This document shows, piece by piece, positions 23,572 through 31,220 of a stretch of DNA of 39,741 nt. Where the stretch lies: positions 1 to 39,741 of the forward strand of contig NZ_VBUM01000026.1 in the NCBI RefSeq assembly GCF_005774735.1. Reading direction: 5' to 3'. Position numbers and translations under genes: made by a program. The notes beneath the pieces were generated by a model. That model was given only the letters and a program-made list of their open reading frames with translations, was not told the origin of the DNA and searched no databases. Every line of letters begins with the position of its first letter. Within the stretch, counting starts at the first letter, position 1. The stretch is from Microbacterium sp. 5K110. GTDB lineage: Bacteria > Actinomycetota > Actinomycetes > Actinomycetales > Microbacteriaceae.

Positions 23572-24905
23572 GCGCGGGGGTCCTTTCGGTAGACGGTGCG
23601 CCCGGCGACGGTGGTGCGGAGCACGGAGAGGCTGCGCAGCTCGTCGATGGGGACGGCCGTGGGGTCAGTGGGCCAGAGCACCCAGTCGGCGCACGCGCCC
23701 GGAGCGATCACGCCGCGGTCATCCTCGGCGTAGGCCGCCCGGGCCGCGCCGGTGGTGTAGGCGGCGAAAGCCTCGTCGAGGGTGAGGGCCTCGGCCGGGT
23801 CGAGCGGGCGATCGTCGCCCGCGATGTGCCGCGTGACGGCCTGCCACATGAGGTGCCGGGGGTCGAAGGCGAAGAAGGGGCCGTCGGAGCCGAACGCGAC
23901 GGTGGCCCCGCTGTCCAGCCAGCTGCGGAGGGGGTTGGCGCGCTCCGCCCGCTCCCCCAGGGCCGCCCGCAGGCCCGCCCCGTTGTGCCAGATGATCGAG
24001 GGCTGCACCGAGGCGATCACCCCGACGCGCGCGGCCTGCGCCATCGCCTCCGCGGGGGTCTCCAGGTAACCGTGGATGACCTGGAACCGGAGATCCGGAA
24101 CCGCGTCGCCCGCGGCACTCGCGGCATCCACCGCCAGCGCCACCGCCGCAGACCCGACCGCGTGCGTGCCGACGCCCCAGCCGTGCGTGCCGCACCAGGC
24201 GACGAGGCGCCGGTACTGGTCTTCGGGGATGCGCTGGAGCCCGGTGTAGCCCGAACCGTCCCAGGGGCGCTCCAGCCACGCCTGACCCTTCAGCGCCTCA
24301 CCGTCCAGGTAGACCTTGATGCCGCCGAGCGACAAGACGTCGTCGCCGAACCCGGTCGCCGCGCCGATCCCGGCGAGTCGGGCGATCAGGGCGTCGATCT
24401 CGTCGGCGTCGCCGGTCGTGAGCTCGAGGAACGGCATCGCGACGGTACGCATCGAGAGGAGTCCGCGCTGCCGCGCCACCTGGTACCCGCGCATCTCGTC
24501 GGGAGTGACCGCGGGATCGACGACGGTGGTGATGCCGAGCGCGTGCAGGAGCGGCTGGACGCGCTCCAGGGCCCGGATCCGGTCGTCGAACGGCGGATGC
24601 TCGGGCCCGTCGTCGTCGAAGCTGTCGCGCATGGCCGCGATGAAGCGGTCGACGTCGTCGTCCGGCTGCAGGTAGTCCAGGGCCTTCAGACCCGCACGCT
24701 GCATGTGCATGTGGGCGTCGATGAGCCCCGGGGTGACGACACCGTGCAGCTCCTCCTCGAGCACTCGCCCTGCCCAGCGCTCCCGCACGTCGCCGACCCG
24801 TCCGACGTCGCGGACGCGACCGCCGGCCACCACGAACGCGTCGGCGTCGGGGTGGTCGGAGGTCATCGTCACCACGCGGTCCGCGCGGTACAGGACGGCA
24901 TCCAT
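23568..24905 (-). CDS. Amidohydrolase family 3 (YtcJ/AepA-like), intact metal site
   Basis: 445-residue amidohydrolase_3-type enzyme. HxH in LIDAHMHMQ, Lys in GGIKVYLDG, His in GTHAVGS, His in VIHGYLETP and Asp in FGSDGPF make a complete site. C-terminal GVIAPGACADWVLW closes the family domain. Substrates of this family are N-formyl/N-acyl amides, formamides and similar; not predictable from sequence. ATG 24905 lies two bases after the aldehyde dehydrogenase stop. Confidence 0.9.
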   Translation of the reverse strand: MDAVLYRADRVVTMTSDHPDADAFVVAGGRVRDVGRVGDVRERWAGRVLEEELHGVVTPGLIDAHMHMQRAGLKALDYLQPDDDVDRFIAAMRDSFDDDGPEHPPFDDRIRALERVQPLLHALGITTVVDPAVTPDEMRGYQVARQRGLLSMRTVAMPFLELTTGDADEIDALIARLAGIGAATGFGDDVLSLGGIKVYLDGEALKGQAWLERPWDGSGYTGLQRIPEDQYRRLVAWCGTHGWGVGTHAVGSAAVALAVDAASAAGDAVPDLRFQVIHGYLETPAEAMAQAARVGVIASVQPSIIWHNGAGLRAALGERAERANPLRSWLDSGATVAFGSDGPFFAFDPRHLMWQAVTRHIAGDDRPLDPAEALTLDEAFAAYTTGAARAAYAEDDRGVIAPGACADWVLWPTDPTAVPIDELRSLSVLRTTVAGRTVYRKDPRA

Positions 24906-24907
24906 GC

Positions 24908-26374
24908 TCAGGCCTCGGGGATCGCGATCACGACGCTCTTGCTCTCGAGGAAGCCGCGCAGGCCCTCCTCGCCGAGGTCGCGGCCGAGGCCCGAGTCCCC
25001 CGTGCCGCCGAACGAGAGCGCGGGGTCGAAGAGGTTGTACGTGTTGATCCACACGGTCCCGGCATCCAGCGCCGCGGCCATCCGGTGGGCACGGCCGAGA
25101 TCGCGGGTCCAGACGCCCGCGGCCAGACCGTACGCGCTGTCGTTGGCGATGCGGACGGCATCCGCCTCGTCGTCGAAGGGGATGATGCCGACCACGGGGC
25201 CGAAGATCTCCTCGCGGGCGATGCGCATGTCGTTGCGGACGTCGGTGAAGAGGGTGGGCTCGACGTAGAACCCGGGCTCGCGCACACCGCCGCCGGCGAG
25301 CAGGGTGGCGCCCTCGTCGACGCCGGTGCGGATGTAGCCGAGCACACGCTCGCGCTGTTCTTCCGACACGAGCGGTCCGACGGTGATGCCGCCGTCGAGT
25401 CCGTCTCCGACGGGCACGCGGGCGACGGCGGCGGCCATCCGCTCGGTCATCTCCGCCAGGATCGAGCGCTGCACCAGCAGCCGGCTCCCCGCGGTGCACA
25501 TCTGCCCGGAGTGGCCGAACGAGGCGCGCATCGCGGTGAGGACGGCGGCATCCAGGTCGGCATCCTCGAAGACGATGTTCGGGCTCTTGCCGCCCAGCTC
25601 CAGCGTGACGCGCGTGAAGTCGTCGGCGGCGGCGTGCGCGACCAGGCGTCCGACCTCGGTGGAGCCGGTGAAGGTGATCTTCGCGATGCCCGGGTGCGCG
25701 GTCAGTGCCGCTCCGACCGAGCCGTCGCCGGTGAGGATGCTGACCGTGCCGGCCGGCACCCCCGCCTCGGCGAGGATGCCGCCGAGCCGCAGCAGCGTCA
25801 GCGGGGTGTCCTCGGCGGGCTTGGCGACCACGGGGCACCCGGCGGCGAGCGCGGGGGCGAGCTTGAACGCCGCCGTCATGATCGGGAAGTTCCACGGCAG
25901 GATGATCGCGACGGGTCCGACCGGTTCCTGCAGCGTGTAGACGTGGTGCGCACCGCCGTCGACCGGGACGACCGTGCCGCCCAGGCGCGAGGGCGCCCCG
26001 GCGTAGTGACGGAACGTGCGTGCGGCCATCGCGGTGTCGGCGCGCGAGCGTTCGATGGGCTTGCCGTTGTCACGCGTCTCGAGGATCGCGAGCTCTTCGA
26101 GCTGCTCCTCGATGAGGTCGGCGACCCGGTTCAGGATGCGCGCCCGCTCGAGCGGCGCGAGCCCGCGCCAGCGGCGGTCGGCGTGCGCCTGGACGGCGAC
26201 CGCGACGGCGACGTCGACGTCCTCGGCCGTGGCGTCGGCCACGGTGGTCAGCACCTCGCCGGTGGCGGGGTCGATGACCGCGCGCGCGGCGCGCTCGCCG
26301 CGCGGCATCCACTCTCCCCCGAGAAGGAACGGTTCGTACTCGGGCAGGGCCGTGACGGTGGTGCGAAGGCTCAT
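24908..26374 (-). CDS. NAD(P)-dependent aldehyde dehydrogenase
   Basis: 488-residue class I-like aldehyde dehydrogenase that would oxidise an aldehyde intermediate to the acid. PWNFPI and GSTEVGR are the cofactor motifs; catalytic Glu259 (ELGGKSP) and Cys293 (GQMCTAG) are in place; the C-terminal EEIFGPVV and GDSGLGRDLG blocks are normal. ATG 26374 follows the glutamine-synthetase-like gene by 8 bases. Betaine-, hydroxymuconic- and aminomuconic-semialdehyde dehydrogenases belong to the same broad class; the aldehyde here is unknown. Confidence 0.93.
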   Translation of the reverse strand: MSLRTTVTALPEYEPFLLGGEWMPRGERAARAVIDPATGEVLTTVADATAEDVDVAVAVAVQAHADRRWRGLAPLERARILNRVADLIEEQLEELAILETRDNGKPIERSRADTAMAARTFRHYAGAPSRLGGTVVPVDGGAHHVYTLQEPVGPVAIILPWNFPIMTAAFKLAPALAAGCPVVAKPAEDTPLTLLRLGGILAEAGVPAGTVSILTGDGSVGAALTAHPGIAKITFTGSTEVGRLVAHAAADDFTRVTLELGGKSPNIVFEDADLDAAVLTAMRASFGHSGQMCTAGSRLLVQRSILAEMTERMAAAVARVPVGDGLDGGITVGPLVSEEQRERVLGYIRTGVDEGATLLAGGGVREPGFYVEPTLFTDVRNDMRIAREEIFGPVVGIIPFDDEADAVRIANDSAYGLAAGVWTRDLGRAHRMAAALDAGTVWINTYNLFDPALSFGGTGDSGLGRDLGEEGLRGFLESKSVVIAIPEA

Positions 26375-26382
26375 GGTCGTCC

Positions 26383-27912
26383 TCAGAAGATCTCGAAGTA
26401 CTCGCGCTGCTCCCAGTCGGAGACATGGCGAAGGTAGCGGGCGAACTCCGCCCTCTTGATGGTCGCGTACCAATCGACGACGACATCACCGAGGGCCGCA
26501 CGGAAGACCGTGTCGGCCTCGAGCGCGTCGACGGCCTCGCCGAGGGATGCCGGCAGCGACGGCGCCTCGGTGCGGTAGGGGTCGGTGGTCGGCGCCGGCG
26601 GGATGAGACCGCGGTCGATGCCGTCGACGCCGCTGATGACCTGCGACGCGATGTAGAGATACGGGTTGGCCGCGGGCTCGCCCGACCGGTTCTCCAGGCG
26701 CGTCGCGGGGTCGCCGACGCCACCGACGGCGCGCACCATGGCGCCCTTGTTGTCGATCCCCCACGCGATGCGGTCCGGCGCCAGCGAGTTCGGCTGATAC
26801 CGCTTGTACCCGTTCACGGTGGGCGTGGTGAAGGCGGCGGCCGCCGCGGCGTGCGCGAGCACTCCCCCGAGGTACGCGGAGCCCAGCAGCGACAGCGTCG
26901 TGCCGGGCGCGTCGGGCACGAACGCGCCGCGTCCGGTCTCCCGTTCGGTGAGGGACTGGTGCAGGTGCCAGCCGGTCGAGGCGCCCTCGGCCCCCTGCGG
27001 GCGCGCCATGAAGGTCGCGTGATACCCCAGGCCCGCGGCGATCCGGCGGACGGCGGTGCGGCACAACACGATGGCATCCGCGATCTCGGCGGCGGAACCT
27101 GCCTCCATCGTGATCTCGAACTGGCTGGGGCCGAACTCCAGCTCGATCGAGCGCAGCGGGAGGTCGAGCAGCGTGAGCCCGCGGTACAGCGCGTCCACGA
27201 GCGGCTGCATGCGGTCGAGCCCCTCCTCGAGCAGCAGCTGCGATCCGCGGGTGGTGGGCGCCGTCATCGACGCGGCACCCGGACGGCCGGGAGCCCCCAG
27301 GTGCTCCGCGGCGAGAGCGGCATCCTCGGTCCGGAAGACGTGGAACTCCAGCTCCGCGCCCACGGTCATGTCGTAGCCGCGCGAGGCGAGCGTCGTCAGC
27401 TCGTTGCGGAGGATCGTGCGCGTGCAGAAGGGCACGGGCGATCCGTCGGGGAAGCGCAGGTCGCACAGGATCCACGCCGTCCCGGGCGCCCACGGCAGCA
27501 CCCGGAAGGTCGTCGGGTCGGGCACGAGCACGATGTCGCCGGCGCCGCTGAACCCCGCGACACCCACGCCCGTCTCGGCGCTGAACACCGAGAACACGGA
27601 CTGACCCGAGGTGTCCTTGAGCAGCAGCGAGCTCGGCGCCGTGACGCCGGAGCGCATCGCCGCGGTGATCCCGCCGCGCGCGATCGTCTTGCCGCGGAGG
27701 ATGCCGTGCTGATCGACGAACGAGAAGCGCACCATGTCGATGCCGAGCTCGTCGATCACGCGACGCATCTGACCAGCGGCGGCGTACTGCGCCTCGCTCC
27801 ACAGGCCGTGCCGGTGCACGAATCCCTCGCGGTCGGCCGCCAGCATCGGTCGCGCCGAGATTCCGCCGCCGCTCTCGGACACAGGGCGCTCGTCGACGTT
27901 GCGCTCACGCAT
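26383..27912 (-). CDS. Glutamine-synthetase-like gamma-glutamyl ligase
   Basis: 509-residue GS-fold ligase. N-terminal beta-grasp with MVRFSFVDQHGILRGKTI, then the catalytic domain: VGAELEFHVF (metal Glu), ELEFGPSQFEI, GWHLHQSL (the HxHxSL ATP/metal motif), and RLENRSGEPAANPYLYIAS. It differs from housekeeping GlnA and looks like the branch that glutamylates amines (gamma-glutamylputrescine, -anilide, -isopropylamide or -methylamide synthetases). Adjacent to a Rieske oxygenase, it may activate an amine substrate before or after oxygenation. Start ATG 27912 overlaps the Rieske stop by 8 bases; Met23 is an alternative. Confidence 0.87.
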   Translation of the reverse strand: MRERNVDERPVSESGGGISARPMLAADREGFVHRHGLWSEAQYAAAGQMRRVIDELGIDMVRFSFVDQHGILRGKTIARGGITAAMRSGVTAPSSLLLKDTSGQSVFSVFSAETGVGVAGFSGAGDIVLVPDPTTFRVLPWAPGTAWILCDLRFPDGSPVPFCTRTILRNELTTLASRGYDMTVGAELEFHVFRTEDAALAAEHLGAPGRPGAASMTAPTTRGSQLLLEEGLDRMQPLVDALYRGLTLLDLPLRSIELEFGPSQFEITMEAGSAAEIADAIVLCRTAVRRIAAGLGYHATFMARPQGAEGASTGWHLHQSLTERETGRGAFVPDAPGTTLSLLGSAYLGGVLAHAAAAAAFTTPTVNGYKRYQPNSLAPDRIAWGIDNKGAMVRAVGGVGDPATRLENRSGEPAANPYLYIASQVISGVDGIDRGLIPPAPTTDPYRTEAPSLPASLGEAVDALEADTVFRAALGDVVVDWYATIKRAEFARYLRHVSDWEQREYFEIF

Positions 27913-29242
27913 CGACGGTCTCCTCGGCGGTCGCCTTGGGGGCCGCCCACGGCGAGGCCGAGCGGCGCTCCTGCTCGCGCTGGATCCACCGCTCCTGCCA
28001 CGCGTCGTTGGCCGAGATCGTGTCCATCGCGAGGGGGCCGGTGAGCTTCGCGGCCTCCTCTGCGCTCACGGGGTGCGAGGGCGTCTGCCCGCCCGCGGCG
28101 AACGAGTCGATCGCCCGGAGGAGCAGGCGACGGTTGGCGGTGACGGCGCGATCCGAGACGCCGAGACGCTCGACCGTACGGTCCTGGATCGGGCCCATGC
28201 TCTCGACGGCCCACTGGTCGTGAACGTTGATGTCCAGGCCCATGCCCGTGTAGGTGAGGTCCTTCTGCTCCTGCGGGTCGAAGCCCCAGTTGTTGTCGCG
28301 GTTGCGGACGGGGCGGTAGTCCGGCAGTGTGACGCCCTCGAGGCGCTGCTGCAGCAGCGTGTCCTTGTCGGTGACCTCGGCGAAGTCGTACCAGATCATG
28401 TACCAGTAGTGGTGCTCGTCGTCGATCGGCACGTGCCACTGCGTGAACACCTTGGTGTTGCCGAACGGGACGACGAACGCGTTCGGGAACATGAGGTTCG
28501 TCACGCGGACGTGCTTGATGTCTTCGGTGAGCTGCCGCAGCGCGAAGACGCGGAGGCCGTGGTCGGCGCTCTCGACCTCGATGTCGGGGCGGTAGCTCTC
28601 ACCCACGAGCATCGAGAGCTTCTTTCCCGTGCCCTCGACCTCCTCGGCGAACTGCTGCCCGTACATCTCGCGCGGGTCCTCCTGGATGAAGCGGTGCAGG
28701 AACGACACGTGGCTCGGGTCGATGCCGCCCTCCAAGCCCTGCAGCCAGTTGCAGTCCCACAGGCCCTTGAAGGCGAAGGTGTACTCCTCGGGCGCGACGA
28801 AGCAGTCGTAGTCCGGGAACGGCGGCGGGTCGCCCGCGCCCATGTAGGTGAAGATGATGCCGTTCTTCTCCACGCACGGGTAGTTGGCGATGCGGATCTT
28901 GCCGAGGAACTGGCTGTGCTCGGGCTCGGCCGGCTGCTCGACGCACTTGCCCTCGCCGTTGTAGAGCCACCCGTGGTAGAGGCACCGGATGCCGTCCTCC
29001 TCGAGGCGGCCGTAGGACAGGTCGACGCCGCGGTGGGCGCAGTAGCGGCTGATGAGCCCCCAGCCCTCGCGCTTCTTGAACAGCACGAGGTCTTCGCTCA
29101 TGATGCGGACGGCCTTCACAGGCCGTTCCCCCGGCATCTCGGACACGAGCGCGGCCGGCTGCCAGTACGAGCGCAGGAGGTTGCCGAGCGGCGTACCCGG
29201 CCCGGAGCGGGTGATCTTCTCGTTGTCTTCCTGCTTCAGCAT
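27905..29242 (-). CDS. Rieske non-heme iron oxygenase, single-component (phthalate-dioxygenase-like)
   Basis: 445-residue oxygenase. The Rieske [2Fe-2S] motif is Cys68-x-His70 and Cys87-x2-His90 (YCAHRG, CLYHGW). The mononuclear iron site is Asp175, His178 and His183 (GGIDPSHVSFLH) after NWLQGLEG, the pattern of the phthalate 4,5-dioxygenase/vanillate demethylase group that has no beta subunit and pairs with a PDR-type reductase. Such enzymes dihydroxylate aromatics or remove N- or O-methyl groups. The reductase is encoded 45 bases upstream. ATG 29242 with GAAGGGCGAC upstream. The substrate cannot be named from sequence. Confidence 0.93.
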   Translation of the reverse strand: MLKQEDNEKITRSGPGTPLGNLLRSYWQPAALVSEMPGERPVKAVRIMSEDLVLFKKREGWGLISRYCAHRGVDLSYGRLEEDGIRCLYHGWLYNGEGKCVEQPAEPEHSQFLGKIRIANYPCVEKNGIIFTYMGAGDPPPFPDYDCFVAPEEYTFAFKGLWDCNWLQGLEGGIDPSHVSFLHRFIQEDPREMYGQQFAEEVEGTGKKLSMLVGESYRPDIEVESADHGLRVFALRQLTEDIKHVRVTNLMFPNAFVVPFGNTKVFTQWHVPIDDEHHYWYMIWYDFAEVTDKDTLLQQRLEGVTLPDYRPVRNRDNNWGFDPQEQKDLTYTGMGLDINVHDQWAVESMGPIQDRTVERLGVSDRAVTANRRLLLRAIDSFAAGGQTPSHPVSAEEAAKLTGPLAMDTISANDAWQERWIQREQERRSASPWAAPKATAEETVDA

Positions 29243-29287
29243 CGCCGTCGCCCTTCGTGGTCGGTATCGGATGTGTGGGACAGGCCC

Positions 29288-30235
29288 TCAGGCCTGGAGG
29301 ACGAGGAGGGGGCACGCCGACCGCGAGACGCACACCATCATGCAGTCGTTCGCGGCGCGCTCCTGAGTGGTGAGGACGAAGTCGCGGTGCTCGACCTCGC
29401 CCTCGAGGACGCCCGTCTCGCAGCTGCCGCAGATGCCCTCTTCGCAGTCGGAGAGCACGTCGACGCCGGCGCTGCGCATCACCTCGAGCACCGACTGCTC
29501 GGGCTCGACGGTGAGTTCGACGCCGGTGAGGGCGAGGCGCACCGAGAACGGGCCGCCGGGGGCGTACTCCACGACGGGGGCGGTGAAGTACTCCCGGTGC
29601 AGACGACCGGATGCCTCGGGCACCAGCTGCGTGATCTCTTCGAGCATGCGCGCCGGACCGCAGGCGTACACCGCGGCGTTCGGGTGCGCGGCCAACTCGG
29701 CCGCGAGGTCGGCGCGGACGCCCTCGTCGCGCGCGACGACGTCGATCGTGCCGCCGGGGATCGTGGCGAGGTCGTCGAGGAACGCCATGCGGGTGCGCGA
29801 AGCGCCGAGGTACAGCACCCGCCAGGGCACCTCCGCCGCTGCGGCGGCGCGCACCATGGGCAGCACCGGGGTGATCCCGATCCCGCCCGCGACGAACAGG
29901 TACTCGTCCGCGGGCTCGAGGCCGAAGTGGGTGCGGGGTCCGCGCAGCGACACGACGTCGCCCGGGCGCAGCCGCTCGTGCACGGCCCGCGAGCCTCCCC
30001 GGCTCTGCTCTTCGTGCAGCACCGCGATCCGGTAGCGACCGGAGCCGGGATCCCCGCACAGGGAGTACTGGCGGACAGGGGCTCCGGGGATCTCGAGGTC
30101 GACATGGGCGCCCGGGGTCCACGCGGGCAGCGGCCCGTCAACGCCCTCGAGCTCCACCGCCATCACGTCGGGAGTCTCGAGCGTCAAGGAGCGCACGCGG
30201 GCCCGGAGCTCGGCGGCATCCTCTCGCGTCGTCAT
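29288..30235 (-). CDS. Phthalate-dioxygenase-reductase-type oxidoreductase (FMN, NAD, plant-type [2Fe-2S])
   Basis: 315-residue electron supplier of the Rieske oxygenase. Order: flavin domain (~1-105, RQYSLCGDPG and SLRGPRTHF), NAD(P) domain (~106-220, VAGGIGITPVLPMV, VYACGPARML), and a C-terminal ferredoxin with DCEEGICGSCETG plus a distal Cys (CMMVCVSRS). Flavin before ferredoxin is the PDR/VanB arrangement. First gene of the six-gene operon; its ATG (30235) lies six bases behind a TAGGAT inside operator D, so no 5' leader may exist. Confidence 0.94.
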   Translation of the reverse strand: MTTREDAAELRARVRSLTLETPDVMAVELEGVDGPLPAWTPGAHVDLEIPGAPVRQYSLCGDPGSGRYRIAVLHEEQSRGGSRAVHERLRPGDVVSLRGPRTHFGLEPADEYLFVAGGIGITPVLPMVRAAAAAEVPWRVLYLGASRTRMAFLDDLATIPGGTIDVVARDEGVRADLAAELAAHPNAAVYACGPARMLEEITQLVPEASGRLHREYFTAPVVEYAPGGPFSVRLALTGVELTVEPEQSVLEVMRSAGVDVLSDCEEGICGSCETGVLEGEVEHRDFVLTTQERAANDCMMVCVSRSACPLLVLQA

Positions 30236-30239
30236 ATTT

Positions 30240-30266
30240 GGATCCTAACAGATACATATTGGATCC
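30240..30266. promoter_or_regulatory. Operator pair D between the reductase operon and the GntR gene
   Basis: GGATCC boxes at 30240-30245 (TTTGGATCC) and 30261-30266 (ATTGGATCC), centres 21 bp apart. On the minus strand TAGGAT (30247-30242) reads as a -10 six bases before the reductase ATG, the same geometry as at promoter A. The GntR gene is divergent, 142 bases from the reductase start; the remaining 30267-30377 contains no further box. Confidence 0.78.
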
Positions 30267-30377
30267 AGACCCTTTCACCTGGGAGCCAGAGTCGCGTGGA
30301 TTGCGTGGGATCGGCCGCCCCGTCTGCTAGGTTCGCAAGTCGCGGGAGCGCGACCACGACCGACGAAGAGGGGCACC

Positions 30378-31100
30378 ATGGCCGCACGGGGGGACACCGA
30401 CATCTCGTCGACGGGAGGGCACGCCCTCGTCGACGAGATCGCCGCCAAGATCCGAGATCGGATCATGTCGGGAGACATCCCCATCGGCGCGCAACTCCGT
30501 CAGGCCGAGCTCGCGAACGACTTCGGCGTGAGCCGCACCCCGGTGCGCGAGGCGCTGCGCCAGTTGCAGACCGGCGGACTGATCGAGGTCCTCCCCAATC
30601 GCGGTGCCGTCGTCCGTGTTCCGGCACCGTGGGAGGTGCGCGAGGCCTACGAGGTCCGCGCCGAACTCGAGGCGCTCGCCGCCGCACGCGCCGTCGAGCG
30701 CATCTCGCGAGGCGACGTGGCCCGGCTGCGCGAGGCGAACCAGGACATGTATGACCGCTCACTCGCACGTGAGCGCGGCGAGGCGGACTCCGCGCTCGCC
30801 AGCCGGCGCGAGAACGACGTGTTCCACAACACCATCGCGGAGGTGTCGGCGAACGCCCGCCTCGCGCGCGCGATCGAGGAGATCAACGAGACCTTCCCGC
30901 GCAACGTGTCGGCTCAGCTGCTGGTGGGCGACGACCGCCACCGCGAGGAGAACTTCCAGGAGCACGTGCGCATCATCGAGGCGATCGAGCGCGGGGATGC
31001 CGAGGCTGCGCGCCGCGAGATGCGCGAGCACGTACTGAAGGCCGGCGAGCAGCTTGCCCGGTGGTACGAGCGGCGCTCGTCGACGGTGTTCACCGGCTAG
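30378..31100 (+). CDS. GntR family regulator, FCD type
   Basis: 240-residue regulator. Winged helix at ~17-85 (ALVDEIAAKIRDRIMSGDIPIGAQLRQAELANDFGVSRTPVREALRQL pattern) and an FCD helical ligand domain at ~90-228, with Asp/His-rich positions (NDVFHNTI, EHVRIIEAIERGD, REHV) typical of metal/carboxylate-binding FCD domains. Divergent to the reductase-Rieske operon, and the only GntR in the window, it is the natural candidate to bind the paired GGATCC boxes A-D and to be induced by a pathway compound. ATG 30378 with GAGGGG. That it binds these boxes is inference. Confidence 0.93.
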   Translation: MAARGDTDISSTGGHALVDEIAAKIRDRIMSGDIPIGAQLRQAELANDFGVSRTPVREALRQLQTGGLIEVLPNRGAVVRVPAPWEVREAYEVRAELEALAAARAVERISRGDVARLREANQDMYDRSLARERGEADSALASRRENDVFHNTIAEVSANARLARAIEEINETFPRNVSAQLLVGDDRHREENFQEHVRIIEAIERGDAEAARREMREHVLKAGEQLARWYERRSSTVFTG

Positions 31101-31106
31101 GTCTTA

Positions 31107-31145
31107 CTGAGACCAGCGTGACAGCTGGTGTCACGTCAGTCTCAG
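31107..31145. repeat. Nested inverted repeat after the GntR gene
   Basis: Outer arms CTGAGAC/GTCTCAG (31107-31113, 31139-31145) and inner arms GTGACA/TGTCAC (31118-31123, 31129-31134) around a 5-base loop, six bases after the GntR stop. A degenerate direct copy (19 of 26 bases equal) follows 40 bases downstream at 31157-31182. It may terminate the GntR transcript. The GAGAC...TGACA...TGTCA...GTCTC layout recurs in the element at 8370-8442. Confidence 0.65.
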
Positions 31146-31220
31146 CAAATCACCGGCGTGGCACCTCCCGTCACGTCGGTTTCCGCGGGCGCCGGCACCT
31201 ACGCCCGCGCAGACTCGATT

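Noticed and set aside
10259..30235. A uracil-degradation (Rut) cluster
   Set aside because: Rid, alpha/beta hydrolase and isochorismatase folds are present, but there is no RutA-like luciferase-type monooxygenase, RutE, RutF or RutG.
10259..30235. A 3-hydroxyanthranilate/2-aminomuconate pathway (cupin dioxygenase, ACMSD, ALDH, RidA)
   Set aside because: The cupin is a small cupin_3 protein without a 3-HAO-like iron site, and the ACMSD-family member has lost its metal ligands; no decarboxylase/hydratase/aldolase genes follow.
27899..30754. A 951-codon plus-strand frame opposite Rieske, reductase and into GntR
   Set aside because: Shadow of well-supported genes; it crosses the promoter region and overlaps the GntR gene in another frame.
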